Shown: piece by piece, positions 19,669 through 30,315 of the stretch
Layout of the letters: each line of letters begins with the position of its first letter
Numbering within the stretch: the first letter of the stretch is position 1
From: Hemicentrotus pulcherrimus
Taxonomy: Eukaryota; Echinodermata; Echinoidea; Camarodonta; Strongylocentrotidae
Assembly (NCBI GenBank): GCA_003118195.1
Contig: BEXV01000069.1
Span: forward strand, 324,153 to 355,244
DNA length: 31,092 nt
Direction of reading: 5' to 3'
The notes under the pieces: generated by a model
Database searches by the model: none
What the model saw: the letters and a program-made list of their open reading frames with translations, nothing else
What the model was told of the DNA's origin: nothing
Position numbers and translations under genes: made by a program

Positions 19669-19968
19669 AATCATCGCCATCATCATCATCATCATCACCA
19701 CCACCATCATCATCATCATCACCATCATCATCACGATCATCATCACCATCTTCGTCATCATCATCATCATCATCATCGCCATCATCATCATCATCATCAC
19801 TATCATCATTTTCATCATCACCATCATCATCACCATCATCATCATCATCATCATCATTATCATCATCATCATCATCGTCATCATCATCATCATCACTTTC
19901 GTCATCATCATCAACATCATCATCATCAACATCATCATCATCATCATCACCACCATCATCACCCCCAG
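19669..19968. repeat. (ATC)n trinucleotide tract, about 300 bp
   Basis: Nearly uninterrupted ATC/ATG repeats with variants such as ACC and GCC. It reads as poly-Ser on + and poly-Met on -, neither of which is a gene. Confidence 0.95.
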
Positions 19969-20027
19969 CACTTATTATTATAAAATCTTATTCTATAAGT
20001 GGGAAAGGGGTTTCAAGGATTAGGCCT

Positions 20028-20333
20028 GTCAGCTCAAGTTCGCCAAATAACCTGCTATTTTAACTATTCCAATCACCAATTAACCAGTTTATTTGCATCT
20101 GCATTAGCTCGCAGTTGCAATTAGCGTGATATTTGGTTGAGGAAATATCCCCTATAATCGTGATCTTGTTTCCAAAATATTCCGCTATTTGAGAAATAGC
20201 AGGCTCATTGTGCCCGTCCGAGCTAGATGAGCATATCGATCTGATGAAGAGGACGATGCAATTTTGAGGTTCGGGATAATATCCCGAGTCTCAATATTGC
20301 GGGTTATTTTGCAAGCTCGAGCTAATAAAGACA
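20028..20333. mobile_element. MITE family B, intergenic copy
   Basis: The ends 'tcagctcaagttcgccaaat' and, in reverse, 'ttagctcgagcttgcaaaat' are inverted repeats that continue through AACCYGC. The interior aligns with the intron 1 copy at 7804-8123 ('ctattttaactattcc', 'gctgatgaag'). Confidence 0.6.
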
Positions 20334-21235
20334 GTTGTTTAGTATTTACTGGAATAAAAAGAGCCTGAATCTAAATATTTTATATTGTGCCATTAACACT
20401 GCCTTCTTTCCTTGATATATTTCTTGAATATGAATATATATTGAATATTTTTAATATTCCTATGTTCCGTCCATAATATTTCCAAAGCAGTATTTCTTTT
20501 CTTCTTCCGTATTTGACCATTCTGTAATATTATAATGTTCTTCCGTCCATGTATGTCATGTTATATACATGTACATTGTATATTTTCAAAGTAATTTGAA
20601 CTTTTTTTTATTCTATGATTGTAAATATAAATAATTTGAAAACAAAAAACAAACAAATGTTCCTTGTGCCATGGGGTTTGTCATTGTGTTTTGTTACGAA
20701 AATCCAGAATTTAGGGAGAAGTGAAGAGGCAATTAATGTTGGGTTATATTCTATGCGATTTGAAGCTCAATGAAGATATAGTTTTGAAGAAACAACTTAC
20801 TTTTACTGACATATCAGTTTTGTTTCCATTATATAATAATGCTCAATCGTTTCATACAATCTTTTTCTTCAGGTACATGCAAAATAAATATACCAATCTA
20901 ATAATTAAACACTTATTTATTAATAAAGGGAAATGAGCAAACAGAGAAAGAGAAGGAAAAAAAAAAGAAGTTGGCTTGGGAAAGGGAGAATAGAAGTAGA
21001 GAGAGAGATAGAGAGAGATAACGGGCTGATAAAGTAAAGGGGAACTAAAGGAAGTAAACAACAAATAAAAAGGAGGATTTTAAACAAACGGCGAGGAAAG
21101 AAATAATAAGTAGTAGAAAATGAAAGAAACAAAGTCAGGAGAAAGACAGATCAAACAAGAGAGTGGGAGAGGGTATAACTATCTTGGCTACCAAAGAGCA
21201 TAGTAAAGGGAGAAAACAAACCATAAGGTAATCAT
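20334..21235. other. Intergenic, AT-rich then purine-rich
   Basis: No gene is recognised. Purine-rich GA stretches occupy about 20935-21180. Confidence 0.5.
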
Positions 21236-21602
21236 TCCTTGTATGACTCTGCTCCTTCCTACAATATCAAGTTGATCAGACATATTCGTTCATCCCAATC
21301 CTCATTAGTTGTCCCTAAGACGCGCAGTTCCTGGGGGGATAGAGCATTTTCTCATTCTGGTCCGTCCCTTTGGAATAAGCTGCCACTTAGTATTCGTTAT
21401 TTAACTGCCCATCATGACTTCAAAGTTGCTCTAAAAACCCATCTAAATGTCAATGTAGCGTAATAAGTTGTATTGTTTTAGTTTACTTTATTTTAGTTGA
21501 GAAAGTTATATTTCTGTGATAGTAATATGTACAGCGCCATGAGCGTCAGAGCCTGGCGGATACCGGCGCTATATAAATATCCATATTATTATTATTATTA
21601 TT
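21236..21602 (+). mobile_element. 5'-truncated LINE: reverse-transcriptase C-terminus and 3' UTR
   Basis: The open frame to the stop at 21461-21463 contains VPKTRSSWGDRAFSHSGPSL followed by WNKLPLSIR and an F-K-x-x-L-K-T-H-L ending. This is the standard C-terminal tail of CR1/L2/jockey-type reverse transcriptases. The 3' UTR ends 'ggcgctatataaatatcc' followed by (ATT)n at about 21583-21602. The catalytic region is absent, so it is an inert remnant. Confidence 0.8.
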
Positions 21603-22060
21603 GTTACTAATTAGATGTCTTTTGGAAATTCAACTCAAGATGGCTAATTGGACATGTTCATCTAATTAATATGAAGCAATCTACAATGACCTTGCAGAAC
21701 GCGCGCTATCCAGGCTTCTATCATTGTCAACGCTATTATGTAACAATCGATCGGTACCTCAAAAATGACGTAACAATAAAAGAAGATCTATATTTACGCA
21801 CACGTGTACGTACAATATAGCGCATGAGTTTGTTTACGAATTACGGTAGCGACGCTGACCTAATAGCTATCTATTTGCTTTTTGACTGCATTGTTGTGTT
21901 GTAAAGTCTACGTGGGCCATTACTGCATTACAATTATTTCCATGCAATATATGCGACAAAAATACATCGCGGATATACATAAATCTTAATAGATCACGAA
22001 ACGGGTCAAGAACAAATCATTTCCTATCATCATCATCATCATCGATCTTGACTCGTCGAA
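21603..22060 (+). promoter_or_regulatory. 5' flank of the short IQANK1-like paralogue
   Basis: It contains TGACGTAA near 21765 (half CRE) and CACGTG near 21801 (E-box), but no clear TATA box. A short (ATC)n run (22026-22044) lies just before the ATG. The promoter location is a guess. Confidence 0.3.
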
Positions 22061-23708
22061 ATGCCTCCAAAGCCAGTAGGTCTAGCAGGTAAGAAGGGGG
22101 AGAAGAAGGCGGCTCCAGCCAGGGCGGGCAAAAAAACAACTGCAGGTTCTTCTCAAAAGAAGTCCGGACCCTCGGCAAGCAAGGATACAAAAGGTAAGCG
22201 ACAAAGTTGTTCAAAAATTCATTTGTTGTGTTTTGTTTCCTATGAGTGAGCTGGGAGAGATTCTGTATCTATTGATGTAAGAGTTAATAAAATTGCCAGT
22301 GAAGTTATAAACAATTTTTGCTTTTTCTTTCCAATCATTAGATAATCTCATTTTGTGATTTTGGGTAAATCTATGAATTTACATCCATGTTTTTAGTCGC
22401 TGCTTATTAATGAAATGTCATATTATTTAATATCCATGTAATATATTTTGCTTAATTTATTGTTATATATCCATGTAATATATTTTGCTTAATTTATTGT
22501 TCTTTTGTATGATGTTATCATGACATGAAAAACAGCTTTGGCTGATATTGTCATCCTGTATAACTACGTTTAAATAAATAAATAAATTATCTATTGGTAT
22601 GCCATTCATGTATCTTTGGCCTTAATATGTGGTGCACTTTTTATCCGAAAGAATCTCTCGATGTGTTTATAATTAGTGGTGTATGAGCGAGTTGAATTTC
22701 TTCCAGGGGGCGAAAATGGCTTTGACGATGGTGGTAGTGTGGAATTTTAAAACTGTCAAACATCAGATGGGGAGTTGGGCACCCCTCTATGAGATTACCA
22801 ATGTTAGGGCAACTGCCGCCTCATATTCGGATGGCAATTTGCATAGGAGTGTTTTATCATACCTAAAGTATGTTGATGTATGATGAAAAGGGTTAATTGT
22901 TGAAGTTTTAGCTCTCTCGCGAAACAAAAAATCATAGAAAGATGATATTCGGGCAAGGGACGTAAGCCGTTGGTTAAATTGTACATGTAAGTCTCATTGG
23001 TATTAATCTATCTTTTTTTTCTAATTCTTCCACAAGCTGTGGAAGCAACTCAGCTTGGTTTAATTTATTAATCCAATACCAACGTATAGGTTTGCAATTC
23101 AATAAATCAGCTTTAATGTAATTTCAACAGGCTTACCCTGCGGTATTTCGAAGAAAAATCAGTGGGTTTGAGGATTATGTTATGTAGATTTTGCAGATTT
23201 GATTTAATATATTTTCAGTTATGAATACATGATAAAGTCAGTATACATTAACACATTTACGGAGAAATATGAACATAGTCTAAACAGAACTGGTTCAGTT
23301 CTGAATACATAATGAAGTCAGTATACATCAAAAGATACATGGAGAAATATGAACGTATATAAACTTATAGTTCAAACAGAACTGGGGGCCCTTAGCACAA
23401 AATTTACCATTGATGGTAACTTGCCATCAATGATAAGTACCGTGGAAACCTTGATTTTCATTTTCTGTTAAGCCCTGTTAACATGGTAGTTGCCATTGAT
23501 GGCAAAGTTACCAGCATCAATGGTAGTTTGATGCAAATGCGGGGCTCTGGCCAGGGCTCCAAGATAAGCGAAGCGCGATGCCTTGTGAGCCCTGACCAGG
23601 ACCTGACAATGAAGTACAAGCAACAACAACAACATATTAGGATTCCTGGTGATGCAAAAGTACGGCAAAGAGAAGAGAAGAATGATAGGTACAGGGTGAA
23701 GAGTGATT

Positions 23709-23744
<36 letters not shown>

Positions 23745-25999
23745 GTGTGAAGTAAAGAGCTACAGATGATCGCACATATTATATTTAATAATGCCAAAGT
23801 CATATTTGCACATTTCAAAAGGTGACGTTTATATTGGCTATTGAAATTGCCTTAGATTTTGTTGAACTATGTGCAATCGCATTTATCCTTTTGTCATACC
23901 TCAATATTTCTATAATATATGTTCTTCTTTGTTTCTAGATGTGACGGACAAGTTAGCCAACCTGGCCACCGCCGAACCGCCCAAGCCCGTCATCATGGAG
24001 ATCGAGCTGAAGGATCTCGCCGCCGTACTCAAGGACGATGACGGGAGGATCAAGAGCACGGGAAAATGGCCCCTGATCGTCGACGGCGGCGGGAGAGCGG
24101 CGGTGTTCCTCCGCTACCAAGGCGGGAACTGTCTGGATGCCATATCCCCGTCGGACATGCAAGCAGACACGATTAGGAAGCGTCTCATTGGATCTATCAG
24201 GTTTGTAACGGAGCCTGTTAGAATTTCAAAGTTATATTATGAATCCGATACCAAAATCACCCGCCCCTATATGAAAAAAAGCTATGCAATCTCAATAGCT
24301 AGCTACATGTAGTTGGGAAGTGCGCCTTTTCATGGTAGATCGGCTAAAGCTGGAGTAATTTTGTACTATGATTGCAGGGCATTAGGGGAGCATCCTAATA
24401 TGATTTCTATACCTTTACGACCTTGAAAGTATCCCCAAGTTGATTTATCAAACGTCTTTCTGATTGTGATAAAGTGGAGTCCGTAAAGCCGTCGGCCCCT
24501 GCATGGTTGCTTACAAGCATATTAATGTTTTATTAGCATTCAGGTAAAACAATATTAATCAAAGAATGCTAGGAGAAATCAGGGGGTAATAACATGCAGT
24601 CAGCGCTTTGTATCCTCCGCAAAAATGTTGACCTTTTTTTAATCCAATTATTATTGTAATGATCACTGAGATATCTTTAATATAAGTCACAAGTTAGAGC
24701 CTGCCGATAAATTTGAATAGGTCTATTTACGAAATTCATTTTTTTGTGTGTGTGTTTTTTAACACATAATTATGTATTCATTATTTATGCCTCACCCGGC
24801 TTATGTGGTGATAATATAATGAAGTGTTTTTTCTTCATATTTTACATAACCGCAATATGACCATGTTATTTACTTTTTAATATTAGCATGTTATTACAAC
24901 TGTCTTTTTGGATATATTTGTTTCTTCTCTTTACAGGTATGGCAATAATTTCACTCTCGACTTCGGAGATTCGGATATGTTCAATTCGTGCAGAGATCGA
25001 TTTAATGAAATCAACAAATATCTTATGAATGACGTCTTGGAAAAATCAATACTTCAAAAGTGAGTGCTGCTTACATTCTATTTTATTCATTATGAGATTT
25101 AATTGCCCTGGATGTTTTGCAAGGACGAAAAGCGAACAAGAAAAGTTGACCCTTTGTTGTTGAAGAATAACTCTACATCCACTGTTTGTGCACCGTACAT
25201 GTATCGGCGTTTAATCGTTTTTATCTAATTTAGTCATTGATAAGATAAAATTTACAAACACCAGCTCGCTGTTAACAGTTGACAATTGACTAAATATTGA
25301 AAGTCTCAACATTTCAGGGAGGGGGTCGAGCCCACTCTTGCCCCCCACGTACGGTCCCTCCGTCTCCTACGCCAATACCAATTTCTGAACACGAAATGCA
25401 GCGTTGCATATCACATGATTTTTTTTCTGTCTTCATTTGCGAACTTTTATGATGAGGACGTCAACTAAAGCTGTACTTTAGAGGACCCTTTTTTTATTTG
25501 TATATTTTGGTATATTGTATAATTATTAATTTCACGTGATCATAATACTTATTTTAAAGGTTACAGATACCTGATGATTCAAACAAAAGTATGAATAAAC
25601 ATTAAATAAAAATCACATCTTTGGCAAGACTTTAATCTACTTTTGCCACTCTCCACCCAGGTGAAGTAAATGGATACCCGGAAGAAATTCCTGGAATGCT
25701 TTAGCACCTTTTTTTTATATTGCGGCTCATCTCAGCTACAGCCGGAGTGTGATACTTGTTATTAAGCGCAGTAGAGTAGATGCGCAATATAAATTGATCA
25801 TTATTATTGTAAATGTTAATCATCTATTTATACTTATCTTAGGTACGAGTACCTGATCACCAATGAGGATGGACCGGATTACGAGAAGGATAAATTCCTA
25901 CCTCACGTCACCTGCAATTTCCAGTTCATCATCCTCTCAAAGATAGACCCAGCCCAAGAACTCGGAAACAAGTTCTGCGTCATTAAAATCAAGGAGTAA
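22061..25999 (+). CDS. Short IQANK1 paralogue with stand-alone C-terminal (dynein AAA5-like) module, 4 exons, 224 aa
   Basis: Exons: 22061-22193, 23939-24200, 24937-25059, 25843-25999 (TAA). The sum is 675 nt, open, with GT-AG junctions of phase 1, 2 and 2. Residues 1-44 are a basic Lys/Ala/Ser-rich leader starting MPPKPVG. Residues 45-224 match residues 408-578 of the upstream gene: GKWPLIVDGGGRAAVFLRYQ (86-105) against [20 protein letters not shown], then RYGNNFTLDF against [10 protein letters not shown], then a MF-x-[ST]C-x-x-RF-[ND]-E block and a final F-x-[MI]-x-[LI]-[VL]-SK strand. It has no IQ motif, coiled coil or ankyrin repeats. Exon sizes and phases parallel exons 8-10 of the larger gene, so it is a tandem paralogue. 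A second donor-like CAGGTAAGA lies inside exon 1 near 22090 and would also leave phase 1. Function is unknown. Confidence 0.85.
22431..22502. repeat. Tandem duplication, 37-bp period
   Basis: Two copies of a segment starting 'tatccatgtaatatattttg' (22431 and 22468), essentially identical, so a recent slippage or duplication. Confidence 0.85.
23214..23385. repeat. Tandem duplication, 80- and 92-bp units
   Basis: Both units start 'ttcagtt.tgaatacat' and end 'aaacagaactgg' (23214-23293 and 23294-23385). The second has about 12 extra bases near its end. Confidence 0.8.
23400..23530. mobile_element. Inverted-repeat element with TACCATTGATG arms
   Basis: The left arm (23400-23441) and right arm (23485-23530) are imperfect reverse complements of about 44 bp. 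They contain 'taccattgatg' and 'ttgccatcaatg'. Foldback MITE type; target duplication unclear. Confidence 0.55.
23708..23742. repeat. (GA)n microsatellite
   Basis: A GAGA run with one AAA interruption. Confidence 0.85.
24333..24565 (+). repeat. SINE-related fragments in intron 2 of the short paralogue
   Basis: 'cggctaaagctggagtaatt...tatgattgcagggc' matches 19580-19615. Further on, 'aaagccgtc..cccctg...ggttgcttacaagcatat' matches the 3' body of the SINE at 9940-9961 plus 11022-11040. No tRNA-like head is seen. Confidence 0.5.
25618..25808 (+). repeat. SINE-like element with (ATT)n tail in intron 3 of the short paralogue
   Basis: It contains 'ctacttttgccactctccacccaggtgaagtaaatgg' in pieces shared with 19483-19560 and 4990-5040. 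It ends 'gatgcgcaatataaattgat' followed by ATT repeats, a tail like that of the LINE at 21528-21602. Confidence 0.55.
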
Positions 26000-26395
26000 A
26001 ATCGGGGAGAAGTTTGGGGCGCGACTGGACTATTTTGCATGGGTGGTGTTAGACTGGACCTTGTCTCATGAAACTTATTTGCAATTGATATCAGTCGCAA
26101 CCACCTGTATAATATTATGTACATAAGAGATAGACATCTGTAAACTTTCGATTTCATTCGGACAGGTTAGGTACAGATTATCCCACGAGGGGATAAGAGA
26201 GAGGTCTTTCAGCTTTGAAATCAATCCTCCATGCTACTGAAATTTAGATGGAATAGCCAAAAACAATTCAACTTTTGCTGACAATTCTTTTTGTCTTCTT
26301 TTATTACTGTTATATGGTTCACAACGCCATCCTAGCGGAAAGCTAAAAAGACGGCAGAGGTATGAACACCAGAGACAGAGATTAAAAGAGGGTTC

Positions 26396-26404
26396 GAAGA
26401 GAGA

Positions 26405-26448
<44 letters not shown>

Positions 26449-26500
26449 AAAAAGGAGAGAGTGTGTGTGCGTGGGAGAGATAGAGAGAGAGAGAATGAGA
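26396..26500. repeat. (GA)n microsatellite
   Basis: Long GA run with a GTGTGT interruption near 26461. Confidence 0.9.
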
Positions 26501-27276
26501 GAGGGATGGGACGGGGAAGGCGAAATAATGAGGAGATGAAGAAGGAAAGGGAAGAGAAAGATTTTTTTCTTTGCGTAAAGGACAAGATCAGGTAGACTGA
26601 TCTTGAAAAATATGTGCGTTTTCATCTGTTCAATGTTCCCAGTTATTATTCTAATCTTATTACGTGTGAGATTGTCTACCTGTCCATGACTGTGTATGGC
26701 ATGCGAAATTCAAGCATGAAAGAGATGTGAAAGTTTAAAAAAATATTATCTCACTCAACTCATCTTAAGTAATAACAATCTGTTCCAAGAATTTTATGTA
26801 TTTAAGATTTTTACAGCAATTCACGATTTGCATAATATAAATGTATTTTTATTGTTTTATAAGAATAGAGATGCAATTCTGCCCGAGAAAGACAAATTTA
26901 CTGTCGTGAAATAGAATAAAATAATATTTCTTTTATTCATATACAACGGTTTCTGTACGATTCATTTGTTCACTGTTAAACGTTTAAGGGAATAAGCCAC
27001 GACGTTTTCGAATCCTGCTTTGATTAGTTTAGATGTATGCTGAAACCTAAAGTAAAGTCGCTTCAACTCGCTTACGCTTGGTATTATCAAAGGCAGGTCA
27101 TTGATTTGTTATTGATTTGGTTTAATCATCCACGTTTATGTCAAAGCCAGAATGTGTACATATTGCGGATTTTGTTCTTCCAACAAATAGATAGAATAAC
27201 GCCACAATTTTTGTTTCCTTTGTCATGTTTATTATGCAGTTTTAGTTTTTATCGATACAGGCGAGCGCCCCCACCC

Positions 27277-27279
<3 letters not shown>

Positions 27280-27329
<50 letters not shown>

Positions 27330-27337
27330 TTCTCTTT
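27280..27337. repeat. (CT)n microsatellite
   Basis: About 25 CT units with late TTT interruptions. Confidence 0.9.
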
Positions 27338-28118
27338 TAATTCCTTTATCTCATTAGTGCCCCATTTCCTCTAGAACACTTTGTAACTCGTAAAATGATG
27401 ATAAAAAAAAACACTAAAATAATACGATATTATTCAATACTTTATTATAAAACCTCGCTATAAAACAGTTTTGGGAAGGGGACTTTAATGAAATCGGTAA
27501 TCGGATAAAACATTTACAAGCAAAATCGGGTAACCCTAAGAAGTGCTTCCAATTTTGAAGTTCAAAAGAACATGGATTAATTTGTTTGTCAGAATTACAT
27601 TTGTTTATAGTTATTAAAACACGATTTATGTTTTTAATGGGTTCTTCTTTATTTTTTCTTTATTTTTTTTCGGTTGGCCATTATTTGTAATATCGAAAAT
27701 AATAGTCATTTTCTCTCAAGAATTTCCCTCTGAAATCTGGGAAATGGAGAAAAAGAAATCATCTTTCTCTTCCATGATAATATCTTGAATAAAGTATCAA
27801 CATGGTATTGTTTATAGGAAACAAATATATAGTTTATAACAAGTTAATGCAATTCAATAGATATGCATATTTATTTATACATTATAAATATAAGATTATA
27901 CCATTACTCAAAAGTGCACAAGCGAATATGGTGATCATAAAGTTTATTTTACTGAAGATAAACAATCGTCTTGAAATGTTGGGATAAAACTGCCGTGAAA
28001 CGTAATGAATTAAAATAAAGGTCAAATATATACATCACAATTATTTGTAATGCAACAAACTTGATATCACGAATATGCTGAAATCACATTTCTGTTCATA
28101 ATATGATTTGTATGCCTA

Positions 28119-28390
28119 CAGTGCGTCCCAGAAAAAAACGAAAACCCAGAATAATCGTATATCATAACTCAGATACAGATACCGTTCGCCAAATTACTTT
28201 TTGGTACCCTTTCTTCCATTTGTCTCGAATCCCTCATGTGTGAAAATAATATGCATCATAAGAGTTGCATAAAATGAAAGAGGAGGATCTAAGATTTACA
28301 AATAGGTATCATTTATCAATTATAATTGTGATTAAGTTATGATAAAACATCGATAATTCTTGGTTTCGTTTTTTTTTCTGGGACGCACTG
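28119..28390. mobile_element. 272-bp MITE with CAGTGCGTCCCAG termini (mariner/Tc1-like)
   Basis: The left end CAGTGCGTCCCAGAAAAAAA is matched in reverse by CAGTGCGTCCCAGAAAAAAA from the right end. The repeat continues through CGAAA and AAGAAT/AGAATAATCG for about 38 bp. TA lies directly before the left end and one base beyond the right end. The sequence and TA context fit the Tc1/mariner superfamily. No transposase. Confidence 0.75.
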
Positions 28391-29164
28391 ATACAAGTCA
28401 GAGCAACCGAATAATGTTCTCTAAAAATCAATGAATGGAGCAAACAACTGAAAATGCCAAAACAAAAAAAAATTAAGATACCTGGATATAACTTAACGAT
28501 TGCTAGCACTTTATTATGTTTGATGAATTAACCATTTTGATATGAAATTAATCAACAACGTTTCCACACAAAGCCATACAGATCATGATGCCGTATTCCC
28601 GATCTAAGTATAATAATACATCTAGACAGCAATAATTATAAGAATAATGATAACAGACAGGATCGCATAGACTTGCTAGAAATCAACTCGAGGGCAATTC
28701 CAATGCCGTTTGTCCAATAGAAACCATGTTAGGATTACGTAACCATATGATTGTAATATTCGCACACATCAAAAAGGAACGTACGGGTCCATTGAAACTG
28801 CCTTTGGTCGATTTCTCGAAAGGCTTTACGATCAGTTTTAAGCACAATTCATCTTACCAACACACAAATACGCAAATTACATACAAAAAACGCCTATCTA
28901 TCTATAAATACCATCGACAAAACATGCCGCAGTGTGTAATTTAAACCACTGTATAAAACTTTTTTTTTCTTCTTTTTCTCTTTCCTTCAGCGAAATATTT
29001 ACAGTTTAATTTTTAGTAATAACTTTCCTAAGTCACGTTGGTAGAAAGACATATATAAATGCGTCTGAAGTTTAGCAGTTTTTTTATTTTTATAAATACC
29101 TATCCTATCCTATAATAGCCATATGACGCGGGATGCTGAAAGGTGGTATCCATGGTAACAGGGT
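28391..29164. other. Intergenic, AT-rich
   Basis: I see no gene or repeat that I can support. Confidence 0.5.
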
Positions 29165-29174
29165 CACATCAACT

Positions 29175-29258
29175 GGGGTCGGGCTAACTCTGCAGTAAAG
29201 TCACTTCGGCATTGCGTGGCGTGGCGAAGTTTGCCCTACTTTCTAGTTAGCCCTGATC
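29175..29258. mobile_element. 84-bp MITE with 10-bp target duplication CACATCAACT
   Basis: CACATCAACT flanks both sides exactly (29165-29174 and 29259-29268). The ends share the inverted core GGGCTAACT/AGTTAGCCC with degenerate outer bases. A 9-10-bp duplication suggests a Mutator-like origin. Confidence 0.6.
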
Positions 29259-29268
29259 CACATCAACT

Positions 29269-30156
29269 ATAGTTCTACCTACTTTGTGTCCTTGCAATCT
29301 TTATGATGTTTTTTTTTAAGAGGGACATTTAAGAACAACTACTCTGTGGACTCTATTTCTTCGAAATTTCATATCAACAAGCCTTCGTTTTATTGGATAC
29401 GGAATAAATTGGATGTGTAATGCAGCCATTTGCGTAATTTACATTGCATACCTCACTGAGTAAAAAGTGTTTTTTCTTTTTCAAGAACATTTTGAGGAAG
29501 AAAAATGTATATTGCGCCTCCGGTGACGAAACGCATGCTCCGACAACCCTATACTTCGACTCTTGATCAAAAGTAGAGAAGTGTTCTGTGTCGTTCTTTT
29601 ACATGTTTTATATAGCCTATGCCGCAAATATGTTATTGCTAGAAACAGAACACAAGGGGCTCCGTCATAGGGGCAAAACTACCCCCGTCGTCTCCTTCAA
29701 AACCGGGGGTCTTCCAATGTTTAACCATCGTCAAGCATGTCCATTTTCATTCTCTTAGATGATTGTCCTCCTCAGCAATGGTCTCCTCTGATTTGCATAC
29801 GTTGTACCGTGGGCAGCATTGGTTTTTCACATCCATTTCCAGTATGTTACATTAATTGACATTGATATCAACCCACCAGCGATACCCTTTCTGCGTGCGA
29901 ACGTTGCTCATCAGAGTCCGGCAATACCATTGGTCAGTCCGAAGATTACGTCAGAGCCCACGTGACTACAACTTTTCCCCGACCGCTACTTTCGTAATCA
30001 CCGTTGACGAGGGGCAGCATCGTCATGGTCATTTTAATACGTAAAATGCAATACAACGTCAGCCTGAAATTCACATTAGTTGCTCAGTTTACGTCAGCCT
30101 GTACTTCACATTACTATCTCATTTTCCGAGTTCTTTAAATCGCTAAACCAACATGT
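29269..30156. other. Intergenic / 3' flank of the minus-strand protease gene
   Basis: No gene is recognised. The 3' UTR of the minus-strand gene would extend leftward from 30156, but I cannot place its polyadenylation site. Confidence 0.45.
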
Positions 30157-30315
30157 TTATATGACGTTGTTTGTTTTAATTGGGTTCATCATGTCCGTAT
30201 CAATATTCGCCCAGACGCCGACTACGAATTTCTCGATGTCGCACTCGTTCTCGCCCCGGATGACTCGGAATAGACCCTGCTCGCCCCACGCGGTACCCCA
30301 AGAATTGGCACATAG
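30157..30315 (-). CDS. Last coding exon of a papain-family (cathepsin B / TINAG-like) protein, partial
   Basis: Read on the minus strand, the pyrimidine-rich CTCTCTTCAG at 30316-30325 is a good acceptor. The exon then encodes [20 protein letters not shown], continues [19 protein letters not shown], and ends at TAA (30157-30159). NSWG-x-x-WGE-x-G-x-F-x-[IV]-x-RG-x-NECxIE is the C-terminal signature of peptidase C1. The Asn is the third catalytic residue and the Trp shields it. The NECDIE-[KF]-x-VVGxWA ending resembles tubulointerstitial nephritis antigen-like proteins and cathepsin B more than cathepsin L. The catalytic Cys and His lie on earlier exons to the right, and none is visible up to 31092. 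I therefore cannot say whether the enzyme is active or has the Cys-to-Ser change of TINAG. Confidence 0.75.
   Translation of the reverse strand, partial: LCANSWGTAWGEQGLFRVIRGENECDIEKFVVGVWANIDTDMMNPIKTNNVI

Larger units (their letters stand above)
22194..23938 (+). other. Intron 1 of the short paralogue
   Basis: 1,745 bp, phase 1. It holds two tandem duplications, an inverted-repeat element and a GA run, listed separately. No extra exon encoding IQ or ankyrin sequence is visible in it. Confidence 0.7.
26000..28118. other. Intergenic, between the short paralogue and a mariner-like MITE
   Basis: No gene is recognised. It holds GA (26396-26500) and CT (27280-27337) microsatellites. AATAAA occurs near 26915 and 27783, but neither is clearly tied to the short paralogue. 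Confidence 0.5.

Noticed and set aside
19453..20063. Poly-Met (minus) and poly-Ser (plus) reading frames
   Set aside because: They are translations of the (ATC)n tract; there is no domain and no splice or start context.
21239..21463. Independent 74-aa host gene
   Set aside because: The GDRAFS..GPSLWNKLP..IR signature identifies it as the tail of a LINE reverse transcriptase.
23540..23610. Short palindrome GGCCAGGGCTC / GAGCCCTGACC
   Set aside because: The arms are about 11 bp with one mismatch; too short to support a separate element next to the larger inverted repeat.
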